A stretch of 6,999 bases of DNA, from NCBI RefSeq assembly GCF_029933015.1, contig NZ_JAOZOZ010000030.1, forward strand, positions 1 to 6,999, written 5' to 3'. Shown piece by piece: positions 1-6,617 of the stretch (positions are counted from its first letter, which is position 1; every line of letters begins with the position of its first letter). The notes beneath the pieces were generated by a model. It had not been told where the DNA came from, did not search any database, and worked only from the letters and a program-made list of their open reading frames with translations. Position numbers and translations under genes: made by a program. The DNA is from Hydrogenimonas sp. Lineage in GTDB: Bacteria; Campylobacterota; Campylobacteria; Campylobacterales; Hydrogenimonadaceae.

Positions 1-22
1 ATCTTACCCCAACTTTGCCTTC

Positions 23-37
23 TATGATCCGTATAGG
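23..37 (+). promoter_or_regulatory. Possible promoter -10 elements for the bat cluster (weak)
   Basis: Two overlapping -10-like hexamers are seen upstream of the first gene: TATGAT at 23-28 and TATAGG at 32-37. Neither has a convincing -35 element 16 to 18 bases upstream within the window, and little sequence is available to the left. A start of transcription near 35-45 would leave a short leader containing the GGAG at 75-78. This is the only promoter candidate I see that keeps that ribosome binding site. The true promoter could equally lie left of the window. Confidence 0.2.
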
Positions 38-74
38 GTTTTTAGAGGTGCCCTTCAACAATTCTCGTGATAAT

Positions 75-78
75 GGAG
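75..78 (+). promoter_or_regulatory. Shine-Dalgarno GGAG that sets the moxR start
   Basis: GGAG lies six bases before the ATG at 85. In-frame alternatives exist at GTG 67 and ATG 73, but neither has a purine-rich ribosome binding site at a suitable distance. The protein from 85 begins MNPVVESIKKEV, which fits the usual short N-terminal helix of MoxR ATPases just before the conserved V(I)VG segment. Confidence 0.6.
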
Positions 79-84
79 TACCGT

Positions 85-1032
85 ATGAATCCTGTTGTCG
101 AATCGATCAAGAAAGAGGTGGGCAAAGTCATCGTCGGGCACGAACATCTCGTCGACGCCATGCTGATCGCACTGCTGTGCGAAGGGCATCTGCTCGTCGA
201 GGGGGTGCCGGGGCTGGCGAAGACGACGGCGATCAACGCGCTGGCACAGGCACTGGGTCTGGCTTTCAAGCGGGTGCAGTTCACGCCCGATCTTCTGCCC
301 AGTGACATTACAGGCACGGAGATATACGATCAAAAGAGCGGCGAATTCAGGGTCAAACACGGTCCGGTCTTCACGAACCTTCTGCTGGCCGACGAGATCA
401 ACCGTGCTCCAGCGAAGGTGCAGTCGGCGCTGCTGGAGGTGATGCAGGAGAAGCAGGTGACGATCGCCGAGGAGACCTACAGGGTGGACAGGCCTTTCCT
501 CGTTCTTGCCACCCAGAACCCGGTGGAGCAGGAGGGGACCTACCGTCTTCCCGAAGCGCAGCTCGACCGTTTCATGATGAAGGTGAACGTCGGGTACAAC
601 ACGATCGAAGAGGAGTTCGAGATCGTCAGCCGGGTGGCGGCCAAAGGGTTCGGAGAGATCTCCCAGGTCGCCGGAAAGCCGGAGATCGCCGCGCTTCAGA
701 AAGAGCTGCACGGCGTGCATGTGGACGATGCGGTGCAGAAGTACATGCTCAAACTCATATTCGCCACGAGATATCCGAAAGAGTACGGCCTGGAGGAGAT
801 GGGGGAGTATATCGAGTTCGGTGCCAGTCCCCGGGCTTCCATCGATCTTTACAAAGCGAGCCGCGCCGTGGCGCTGATACGGGGGAAAGACTACGTCACA
901 CCCGTCGATATCGCCGAAGTGCTTCACGATGTGCTGCGCCATCGCGTCATCCTCAACTACAAAGCCGAAGCGGCGGGCATCACCAGTGACGATGTGGTCA
1001 AGGCGGTCCAGAAGTCGGTGCGGGTACCTTAA
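85..1032 (+). CDS. moxR: MoxR-family AAA+ ATPase
   Basis: This is a cytoplasmic AAA+ ATPase of the MoxR family, 315 residues, the usual full length. It is thought to act as a chaperone-like ATPase on VWA-domain partners encoded beside it. Visible motifs are Walker A GVPGLAKTT (40-48, Lys46), Walker B LLLADE (99-104, Asp103 and Glu104) followed by INRAPAKVQSALLEVMQE, sensor 1 ATQNP (Asn145), the arginine-finger segment LPEAQLDRF (Arg162), and sensor 2 GASPRAS (Arg250). All expected catalytic residues are present, so the enzyme should hydrolyse ATP. A small C-terminal lid domain follows from about 210. The start at 85 is preferred over GTG 67 and ATG 73 because of the GGAG at 75-78. It is the first gene of the cluster and is separated from the next gene by 66 bases, the only intergenic gap in the cluster. 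The family call is certain; the exact substrate is inferred from the neighbours. Confidence 0.96.
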   Translation: MNPVVESIKKEVGKVIVGHEHLVDAMLIALLCEGHLLVEGVPGLAKTTAINALAQALGLAFKRVQFTPDLLPSDITGTEIYDQKSGEFRVKHGPVFTNLLLADEINRAPAKVQSALLEVMQEKQVTIAEETYRVDRPFLVLATQNPVEQEGTYRLPEAQLDRFMMKVNVGYNTIEEEFEIVSRVAAKGFGEISQVAGKPEIAALQKELHGVHVDDAVQKYMLKLIFATRYPKEYGLEEMGEYIEFGASPRASIDLYKASRAVALIRGKDYVTPVDIAEVLHDVLRHRVILNYKAEAAGITSDDVVKAVQKSVRVP

Positions 1033-1040
1033 AAAGGATG

Positions 1041-1089
1041 GTCTAAAGGGAGCAGTAAACAGGGAACAGGCAATGGTGAATGATGATGA
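1041..1089 (+). repeat. Degenerate 7-base tandem repeat between moxR and DUF58 gene
   Basis: The intergenic gap reads as consecutive 7-base units: GTCTAAA (1041), GGGAGCA (1048), GTAAACA (1055), GGGAACA (1062), GGCAATG (1069), GTGAATG (1076) and a decayed ATGATGA (1083). The shared pattern is about G-G/T-G/A-A-A-C/T-A/G; the units from 1048 to 1082 are clearest. Heptanucleotide intergenic repeats (for example STRR repeats of cyanobacteria) are known in several phyla. Here the array is purine-rich on the coding strand, ends just before the AAAGGGTGGT ribosome binding site of the DUF58 gene, and contains no stable hairpin that I can find. Confidence 0.55.
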
Positions 1090-1098
1090 AAGGGTGGT

Positions 1099-1926
1099 AT
1101 GAACACTAAAGCGAAAGAGCTGCTGATCAAGACGAAACGGCGGCTTTTCGGTCAGAATATCGGCAACAACATCTCCACTTTCCAAGGCAACGGGATCGAT
1201 TTTGCGGAGCTGAAGGAGTACACCTACGGGGAAGATGTGCGCAAGATCAACTGGAAAGTGACCGCACGACAGCAGAAGCCCTATGTCAATGTCTTCAACG
1301 AAGAGCGCGAACTCAATATCGTCATCGGTTTCATGGTGTCGGGAAGCATCTATTTCGGGACGCTGCGGCAGAAACAGGAGGTGATGGCGGAGATTCTGGC
1401 GCTTCTTGGGTTTGCGGCGCTCAAAAACTCCGACCGGGTCACGTCGATCTTTTTCGATACCGCTCTGATGCAGTGGTTCAAACCCTCCAAAAGTCCCAAT
1501 ATCGTCTATGCGGCCCTCGAATATGCTCTGGAGACCGATGTGCTGAAACGGCGTTGCGATACCGGAAAGTTCGTCGATTTTCTCCTCGGCTCGATCAAAA
1601 ACCGCTCCATCGTTCTGCTTCTGGGTGATTTCTACGAGGAGGCCGACTTTTCATTGCTCGGTGCCAGGCACGAGCTCTATGCGGTCATCGTCCGGGACCG
1701 TTTCGAAGAGCATCCGCTGCTGGAAGGGGAGTACGACCTGGTCGATCCCGTCAGCGGAAAACACCACAGGCTGGATCTGGACGGAAAACTGATCGAAAAG
1801 TATCGGGAGGATCTGCGCCGCCATGACGAGAGGCTTGCCGAACATTTTCTGAAAAACCGCATCCGTTTCACGAAGATCTATACGGATGAGGAGCCCTTCC
1901 TCAAGTTGCGGGAGATGCTCAAATGA
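1099..1926 (+). CDS. DUF58 domain protein (MoxR partner, MIDAS-degenerate)
   Basis: A 275-residue DUF58 protein, the standard companion of MoxR ATPases. The family hallmark is at 30-57: GNGIDFAELKEY, then GEDVRKINW and TAR, matching the usual G.G.EF..LR.Y..GD..R.I.W..SAR. It continues with NVFNEERELN and a VWA-like Rossmann core. There is no signal peptide and no clear membrane segment, so it is probably cytoplasmic; many relatives carry N-terminal membrane helices that are absent here. The position where relatives have D-x-S-x-S reads M79-V-S81-G-S83, so the first metal-binding Asp is replaced by Met, while S-x-S and the following YFG remain. A later LLLGDFYEE segment (about 173-181) corresponds to the second acidic strand end. 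The start ATG follows AAAGGGTGGT. The stop overlaps the next start as ATGA (1923-1926). The family call is strong; the role as MoxR client or adaptor is inference. Confidence 0.93.
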   Translation: MNTKAKELLIKTKRRLFGQNIGNNISTFQGNGIDFAELKEYTYGEDVRKINWKVTARQQKPYVNVFNEERELNIVIGFMVSGSIYFGTLRQKQEVMAEILALLGFAALKNSDRVTSIFFDTALMQWFKPSKSPNIVYAALEYALETDVLKRRCDTGKFVDFLLGSIKNRSIVLLLGDFYEEADFSLLGARHELYAVIVRDRFEEHPLLEGEYDLVDPVSGKHHRLDLDGKLIEKYREDLRRHDERLAEHFLKNRIRFTKIYTDEEPFLKLREMLK

Positions 1927-2330
1927 ACGACACGCTGCAGCAGCTTCGGGATATCAAGCCGCCGGTGGAGGTACCGGACGATTCTCTGGTTCTTTTTCTT
2001 TCGCTGACACTCTTGCTGATCTTCGTCGCGGGAGCGATCTGGCTGCTGCTTTCCGGCAGAAAGAGGATCAAAAGACGCAGGCGGCCCGATCCGAAAGAGA
2101 TAGCCAGAAAGAAGCTGAGGGCGATCGATTTCAAAAATACGAAAGATGCAGTCTATACGTTCGGCGAGTATCTTCCTCTGTTGATCGAGGATGAAGATAT
2201 GATGGAGCGATTCGAAAAAGTACGAAAAGATCTCGAAAGGTACAAATACAGAAAAGATGTTCCGCCTCTGGATGAATACGATATCAAGAACATGCGGAAA
2301 CTGATCAAAAAGGCGTTGAGAGATGGGTAG
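1923..2330 (+). CDS. Small single-pass membrane protein, DUF4381-like
   Basis: A 135-residue protein with one transmembrane helix at about 21-43, followed at once by a very basic stretch RKRIKRRRR. By the positive-inside rule the N-terminus is outside and the long C-terminal part (about 46-135) is cytoplasmic. The N-terminal LRDIKPPVEVPD resembles the L..L.DI..P..V..P start of DUF4381 proteins, which occupy this same slot between DUF58 and VWA genes in proteobacterial clusters. The C-terminal part is charged and helical with no catalytic motif visible. It could link the membrane VWA proteins to the cytoplasmic MoxR and DUF58 proteins, but that is inference. The start overlaps the DUF58 stop, with GGGAG at 1910-1914 as ribosome binding site inside the upstream gene. 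The 3' end overlaps the next gene by 8 bases. Confidence 0.85.
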   Translation: MNDTLQQLRDIKPPVEVPDDSLVLFLSLTLLLIFVAGAIWLLLSGRKRIKRRRRPDPKEIARKKLRAIDFKNTKDAVYTFGEYLPLLIEDEDMMERFEKVRKDLERYKYRKDVPPLDEYDIKNMRKLIKKALRDG

Positions 2331-3234
2331 CCTGACCTTCGAACATCCCGAGGCCTTTTTGCTGATACTTCTCTTTCTGGCATGCTTGAAATGGTGCCGG
2401 CCGCGATTTGAGAGTGTATGGTTTCCCGGAAGCGACAGGCTGGGGCGTATCGGCAGCCGACGCTCTTCGTTCAAGACGTTGCTCAAAACCGTCACCTTCA
2501 CACTTCTGGTGACGGCCCTGGCAAGTCCCGTCGTCGAAAACGAGATCGAAATCCAGCGTGACAGGGGATACGAGATTTCACTGATTCTCGATGCCAGCGG
2601 TTCCATGGCGCAGAACAACAAGTTCGGCATCGTCAAAGAGATCGTCACCCGTTTCGTCAAGGCCAGGAAACACGACAAGCTCGGCCTGACGATTTTCGCC
2701 GACTTCGCCTATGTGGCCGTGCCTCTCACCTACGACAAAGCCTCCCTTTTGCGACTGCTGGAGAAAGTGGAGGTGGGCATCGCCGGGACCCGCAGAACCG
2801 CACTTTATGAAGCGCTTTTCATGAGCACGAAGCTCTTCAGGGATTCCAAGGCGAAGAACAAGATCGCGATTCTTCTGACAGACGGCATCGACAATGCGGG
2901 CACCGTCCCTCTGGAGGTTGCGATCAATACGGCGAAAAAGTACGGTATCAAAGTCTATACCATCGGCATCGGGGGAAGGGGAGACTACAACCCCTACGTC
3001 CTGGAAAAGATCGCGAAAGAGACCGGCGGGAAGTTTTTCGAAGCGGACACGGTCGAGAAGCTTGAAAAAGTCTATGAAACGATCGATGCCCTGGAAAAGA
3101 GCGAGATCAAAGGTAACCGCTATGTCAAAAAGAGCTACTACTACGCCTGGCCGCTCGGCGCGGCACTTCTCTTGATGCTTCCGCTCATTTTTTCCGGATC
3201 CGTACAGCTCAGGGTAAGAAGAGGGGGCGAATGA
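2323..3234 (+). CDS. batA: Membrane-anchored VWA protein, BatA-like
   Basis: A 303-residue von Willebrand A protein. It has an N-terminal hydrophobic segment (about 11-23), a second membrane helix (about 51-69), the VWA domain (about 83-262) and a C-terminal helix (273-291) followed by a basic tail. This BatA/BatB-type layout probably places the VWA domain in the periplasm. The MIDAS metal site looks intact: D90-x-S92-x-S94 (LILDASGSM), a threonine in GTRRTALYEAL (T159 aligns best with the usual GTAIGDAL threonine, T156 is the alternative) and D187 in LLTDG. The usual Gly-Thr-Ala-Ile-Gly loop is altered by two arginines (157-158). The start lies 8 bases inside the preceding gene and the stop overlaps the next start. 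It probably works with the next VWA protein. Assignment as BatA rather than BatB rests on gene order, so the symbol is tentative. Confidence 0.92.
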   Translation: MGSLTFEHPEAFLLILLFLACLKWCRPRFESVWFPGSDRLGRIGSRRSSFKTLLKTVTFTLLVTALASPVVENEIEIQRDRGYEISLILDASGSMAQNNKFGIVKEIVTRFVKARKHDKLGLTIFADFAYVAVPLTYDKASLLRLLEKVEVGIAGTRRTALYEALFMSTKLFRDSKAKNKIAILLTDGIDNAGTVPLEVAINTAKKYGIKVYTIGIGGRGDYNPYVLEKIAKETGGKFFEADTVEKLEKVYETIDALEKSEIKGNRYVKKSYYYAWPLGAALLLMLPLIFSGSVQLRVRRGGE

Positions 3235-4232
3235 TGGATTTCATGTATCCATATTTGTTAATATCAATCATTTTGCTCATCCCTTTGTGGCTGATGACGG
3301 AAAGAAGTGGCAGCGATCTTCGCCGAAGATTCACGCCGGAACTCTATAAAAAGATGGTGGCCCGGGGTGGAGGAATGAGCCGCAGAAGCCGCAGAGCGAT
3401 TCTGTTGACCGCCGTGGCGCTGGGCATCGTGGCGCTGGCGCGTCCCGTGATCGAAAAGGGCGAGATAAAGATCAGGGAGTCGACGATCGATCTGGTCGTG
3501 GCTTTCGATATCTCCCGCTCCATGTTCGCCAACGATGTCTTCCCCAACCGTTTCGAGCTGGCGAAAAGGAAATTTTCCGATCTTCTCGATCACATGAAAA
3601 ATGCCAGAATCGGTGTGATCGGTTTCAGTTCCCGGGCTTTTCTGGTAGCACCTCTGACACGGGACTACGCCTCGCTCAAATATCTGGTGACGCATATGGG
3701 ATTTGACTACGTCACCCTGAAGGGGACCGACATGATGGCCCCGCTGGAGGTGACGGAAGATCTGCTCAAAGAGAAGAAGTCAAAAGCGCTGCTGATCTTC
3801 ACCGACGGTGGCGACAAAAGAGATTTTTCCAAAGAGATCGCCTACGCGAAGAAACACGGCATCACGATCTTCGTCTATGCCATAGGTACCGAAAAGGGCG
3901 GCATCATGAAGTTCGACAACGACGTGGTGCGTGACGACAAAGGCAACGTGGTCATCACCCGTCTCAATCCCGCCGTCGAAAAACTGGCGACAGAGACGGG
4001 GGGAGTCTATATGCCGTTTTCCTTCAGCTCTTCCGATATGGCGAGACTGGCCGAAGCCATACATGACAGACTGGAGCCGACGGAGACGAAGGAGCAAGTG
4101 ATCAAAGAGCAAGAAGAGCTCTTCTACTATCCGCTGATGCTTGCGATCTTTCTTTTCATACTCGCCAACGCTTCGTTGCCGCGAGCATGGCCCGTACGGG
4201 TCTCCATCCGTCCGAAAGGAGGGAAACGGTGA
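3231..4232 (+). CDS. batB: Membrane-anchored VWA protein, BatB-like
   Basis: A 333-residue second VWA protein with the same layout as its neighbour: N-terminal membrane helix (about 6-22), basic stretch, second helix (about 56-73), VWA domain (about 86-275) and C-terminal helix (about 300-316) with a basic end. The MIDAS motif is complete: D93-x-S95-x-S97 (AFDISRSM), T166 in KGTDMMAPL and D192 in FTDGGD. The VWA domain contains an extra stretch after the FVYAIGTEKGG strand (KFDNDVVRDDKGNVVITRLN), typical of BatB proteins, which have D.G.V...L... at this place. Two adjacent ATG codons (3231 and 3234) are possible starts; the GAGGGG at 3221-3226 suits both, and 3231 overlaps the upstream stop by 4 bases. 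The stop overlaps the batC start by one base. Family call strong; individual function unknown. Confidence 0.93.
   Translation: MMDFMYPYLLISIILLIPLWLMTERSGSDLRRRFTPELYKKMVARGGGMSRRSRRAILLTAVALGIVALARPVIEKGEIKIRESTIDLVVAFDISRSMFANDVFPNRFELAKRKFSDLLDHMKNARIGVIGFSSRAFLVAPLTRDYASLKYLVTHMGFDYVTLKGTDMMAPLEVTEDLLKEKKSKALLIFTDGGDKRDFSKEIAYAKKHGITIFVYAIGTEKGGIMKFDNDVVRDDKGNVVITRLNPAVEKLATETGGVYMPFSFSSSDMARLAEAIHDRLEPTETKEQVIKEQEELFYYPLMLAIFLFILANASLPRAWPVRVSIRPKGGKR
4217..4222 (+). promoter_or_regulatory. Strong Shine-Dalgarno AGGAGG for batC, inside batB
   Basis: A perfect AGGAGG within AAAGGAGGG (4215-4223) lies in the last codons of batB, 9 bases before ATG 4232 and 6 bases before an in-frame GTG at 4229. 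Both choices give the same protein apart from one extra Met. A longer in-frame start at 4187 has no such site and would bury the signal peptide, so it is rejected. Confidence 0.7.
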
Positions 4233-5059
4233 TGAGGTATCTGTTGATCTCGATTCTGGTTTCGACGCTCTCCTTTGCGGGAATGTTCGATTTCATGACT
4301 CTAAAGAGTGCCCGGCAAGCCTATGAAAGAGGTCAATACGACAAAGCGGCGAAACTCTATGAAGAGGTGGCGAAAGAGGGAAGCGACGAAGCGAAATTCG
4401 ACGCGGCGGACGCCTATTACAAAATGGGAAAATATGAAAAGGCCCTCGAACTCTATCGGGATGTAAAGAGCAAAAATCTGCAGTTTGAAAAACTGCACAA
4501 CATGGGTAACTGCTACGCGAAACTGGGAAAGATCGACGAAGGGATCGAGGCGTATGAAGCGGCCCTGAAGATAAAGGAAGACGAGGATACCCGGTTCAAT
4601 CTGGAACTGCTCAGAAAACTCAAAAAAGAGCAAAAAAGAGAGAAAGAGAAAAAAACGCAGCAGAAGAATGAAAAGCGGAACAATGAAAACGGCAACGGAA
4701 AACAGAACGAAAACAAAAACTTCGGAAAATCAAAAGAGCGACAACAGCGAAAACAAAAGAACCGACAACAGCAGCAGAATCAAAAAAATCAGTCCGAACA
4801 GAGCCAAAAAGATGAAAATCGGAAAAAAGCGTCCGACAGGAAACGAAACGAAGCGAAAAAGAGAAAAGATCAAAACCAAAAGAGTGACGGGAATCGGGAA
4901 AATGAGATGAAGCGAAAGATGCCAAAAGAGGAACCCATCAGCGAGATGGAGTTGAGAAAATGGAACAAAGTGCTGAACAGGCGGGGCATCCATACACTGA
5001 TGCTGCCGATGCAGACACAGAAAGGCGAAAGGAGCGAGGATGAGACGACTCCCTGGTAA
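4232..5059 (+). CDS. batC: Secreted TPR protein, BatC-like, with K/N/Q/E-rich region
   Basis: A 275-residue exported protein. Residues 1-16 form a Sec signal peptide (MRYLLISILVSTLSFA, cleavage probably before G17 or close by). Three tetratricopeptide repeats follow at roughly 24-57, 53-86 and 85-118, with typical residues such as AYERGQYDKAAKLYEE, AYYKMGKYEKALELY and GNCYAKLGKIDEGIEAYEAALK. About 131-233 is an extremely charged, low-complexity segment of Lys, Asn, Gln, Glu and Arg. The end (235-275) is ordered again: PISEMELRKWNKVLNRRG, then HTLMLPM and a terminal TTPW. This tail recalls the conserved C-terminus of BatC proteins. The protein is probably periplasmic and may scaffold the VWA proteins and BatD. 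A one-base overlap joins it to batB and a 20-base overlap to batD. Function is inferred from family and context only. Confidence 0.88.
   Translation: MRYLLISILVSTLSFAGMFDFMTLKSARQAYERGQYDKAAKLYEEVAKEGSDEAKFDAADAYYKMGKYEKALELYRDVKSKNLQFEKLHNMGNCYAKLGKIDEGIEAYEAALKIKEDEDTRFNLELLRKLKKEQKREKEKKTQQKNEKRNNENGNGKQNENKNFGKSKERQQRKQKNRQQQQNQKNQSEQSQKDENRKKASDRKRNEAKKRKDQNQKSDGNRENEMKRKMPKEEPISEMELRKWNKVLNRRGIHTLMLPMQTQKGERSEDETTPW
4616..4930 (+). repeat. Purine-rich low-complexity block within batC
   Basis: For roughly 315 bases the coding strand is almost entirely A, G and scattered C, with very few T. It consists largely of AAA, AAC, CAA, CAG, AAT, GAA and AGA codons. It encodes the Lys/Asn/Gln/Glu-rich linker of batC. 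Short A-runs (six to seven A at 4621-4626, 4634-4639 and 4649-4655) lie inside it. There is no exact long tandem unit, but many approximate ones such as repeated AAACAGAACG-like words. Reading frame is kept throughout. Confidence 0.7.
5028..5034 (+). promoter_or_regulatory. Shine-Dalgarno AAAGGAG for batD, inside batC
   Basis: AAAGGAG ends 5 bases before ATG 5040, within the batC coding region. It fixes the batD start 20 bases upstream of the batC stop and implies translational coupling of the two genes. Confidence 0.65.
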
Positions 5060-6587
5060 AATCCTTTTCACACTGCTGTTTCCGTGGCTGCTTTTCGCCG
5101 CGGGTGTTCATCTGGATGTGGACAAAAAAGAGGTGCTTCGCGGCGATACGGTGACACTCTCCATCACGGCGGAGGGAGAAAATATCGAATTTCCCGTTCT
5201 CAAAGAGATCGACGGCTTTCCCGTTCTGGGAACTTCACAGAGTTCCAACATCTCGATCATCAACGGACATACGACCAGAAGCGTCACGAAAAGCTACACT
5301 TTCGCGCCGATGAGGGATGTGACGATCCCGTCGCTGGAGGTGAAAGTCGATGGAAAACTCTACAAGACAGACGCCGTGAAAATCGTCGTCACCGACCGGC
5401 CGAAACAGACCTCGCAAAACGGTGAAGCGGTTTTGGAGATCAAGACAGACAAAACGGACGTCCATGTAGGAGAGCCGGTGACGTTGGAAATCGCACTGCG
5501 ATACAGGCGAAGTGCCAATTTCGTCCAGGTGGAGCTGGCATCTCCCGAGTTTTCCAACTTCTGGATCAAGAAACTGGGGGATGTGGAGAAAAGCTACGAC
5601 GGCGACTACGTGATCGAAAAACAGCGATATCTCATCTTCCCCCAGAAAGCGGGTGACTTCAAGCTCGGCCCGCTCACCGCAAAAATTGCCCGACGTGTCC
5701 GTGTCAAACCGCCTATCAGAGATCCCTTTTTCGACGACGACTTTTTCAACGGTTTTTTCGCGAGACTCCAGTGGACCCGGATCGCTTCCAACACGCTGAA
5801 TCTCCATGTCGATCCGCTGCCCGGCAACGTGGAGCTCTATGGTGACTTTACCATCCATGCGAGGGCGGACAAAACCGTCGTCGATGCCAATCAGCCGGTA
5901 CGGGTGACCATCGAGATCGAAGGGGAGGGCAATATCGACGATATCAAAAAATTCGAACCCCAGATTCCCGACACTGTCGTCTACAGTGACGATCCGGTGG
6001 TGAAAGAGTGGGTGAAGAATGGCAGATACGGCGGCTCTTTCAAAGAGACGATCACGATCGTGTCGGATCACGACTTTACGGTGCCATCCTTTGTTCTGCG
6101 CTATTTCGACGACAAAGAGCGGCGTATCGTCGAAAAAAAGACGGCACCGATCTTCGTGAAAGTCAAAGGAGGACGGAGTGTCGCGGCGTCGAAAGGTACG
6201 GCGGGTATCTTTGCGCCGGAAAAGGGGGGCTTGGAAAGAGGGGCAGCGGAAGAAAAAAGTGTCATTTCACCCTCCGAAAAAGGCGGAATCTCTCCCTGGC
6301 TCTATCTTCTGGCAGGTACGCTTCTTGGTGCGGGAGCCATGGCCGGTATGAGAGAATTGAAAGTGCGCTTCGGCAAAAGAAAAGAGAGCAATATCGCCAA
6401 ATCGATCCGGCGGGCGAAAAGCGACAGAGAGCTGCTGGATCTGCTTCTTCCCTATGCCAAAGATGATGAGGAGATCAAAAAGGCGCTCGAAAAGCTGGAA
6501 GAGAACGTCTACGGCAAAAAACGGCACAAAATCGACAAAAAAGCGCTCGCCGAGATCGTAGAGGAGATAGAGAATCCGGAAAGTTAA
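5040..6587 (+). CDS. batD: BatD family protein, periplasmic with one membrane anchor
   Basis: A 515-residue BatD protein. A signal peptide covers about 1-21 (MRRLPGKILFTLLFPWLLFAA). The large periplasmic part looks like three beta-sandwich domains: about 24-125 (VDKKEVLRGDTVTLSITAEG and onward, typical BatD opening), about 130-225 (KTDKTDVHVGEPVTLEI and onward) and about 255-375 (TVVDANQPVRVTIEIEGEG and onward). Between the second and third lies an acidic-aromatic segment DPFFDDDFFNGFF (228-240), a recognisable feature of BatD proteins. A low-complexity linker (about 380-416) leads to a membrane helix at about 419-437. A basic and then charged helical cytoplasmic tail of about 78 residues follows, which could touch MoxR or DUF58. 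It is the last gene of the cluster; no U-run terminator is visible directly behind it. BatD is linked to envelope stress tolerance in some bacteria, but its molecular role is unknown. Confidence 0.94.
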   Translation: MRRLPGKILFTLLFPWLLFAAGVHLDVDKKEVLRGDTVTLSITAEGENIEFPVLKEIDGFPVLGTSQSSNISIINGHTTRSVTKSYTFAPMRDVTIPSLEVKVDGKLYKTDAVKIVVTDRPKQTSQNGEAVLEIKTDKTDVHVGEPVTLEIALRYRRSANFVQVELASPEFSNFWIKKLGDVEKSYDGDYVIEKQRYLIFPQKAGDFKLGPLTAKIARRVRVKPPIRDPFFDDDFFNGFFARLQWTRIASNTLNLHVDPLPGNVELYGDFTIHARADKTVVDANQPVRVTIEIEGEGNIDDIKKFEPQIPDTVVYSDDPVVKEWVKNGRYGGSFKETITIVSDHDFTVPSFVLRYFDDKERRIVEKKTAPIFVKVKGGRSVAASKGTAGIFAPEKGGLERGAAEEKSVISPSEKGGISPWLYLLAGTLLGAGAMAGMRELKVRFGKRKESNIAKSIRRAKSDRELLDLLLPYAKDDEEIKKALEKLEENVYGKKRHKIDKKALAEIVEEIENPES

Positions 6588-6617
6588 CGGAAGTAAACCA
6601 TTGTAAATACGACAGTT

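Noticed and set aside
1..60. 3' end of an upstream gene
   Set aside because: Frames here are open only for a few codons; nothing supports coding within the visible 60 bases.
69..74. GATAAT as -10 box of the bat cluster
   Set aside because: Transcription would start near 81, leaving no ribosome binding site before ATG 85; the adjacent GGAG works better as Shine-Dalgarno.
55..1185. Long open frame of about 376 codons on the minus strand opposite moxR
   Set aside because: Its translation is rich in His, Arg, Asp and Leu without family motifs, and the + strand carries complete AAA+ motifs over the same bases. It is a by-product of codon use in moxR.
4187..4231. Upstream extension of batC from ATG 4187
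   Set aside because: It would add 15 polar residues before the signal peptide, lacks a ribosome binding site and overlaps batB by 46 bases; AGGAGG at 4217-4222 points to 4232 (or GTG 4229).
4620..4925. Minus-strand open frames rich in Phe and Ser opposite batC
   Set aside because: They arise from the purine-rich block, whose complement lacks stop codons. No ribosome binding site or recognisable domain.
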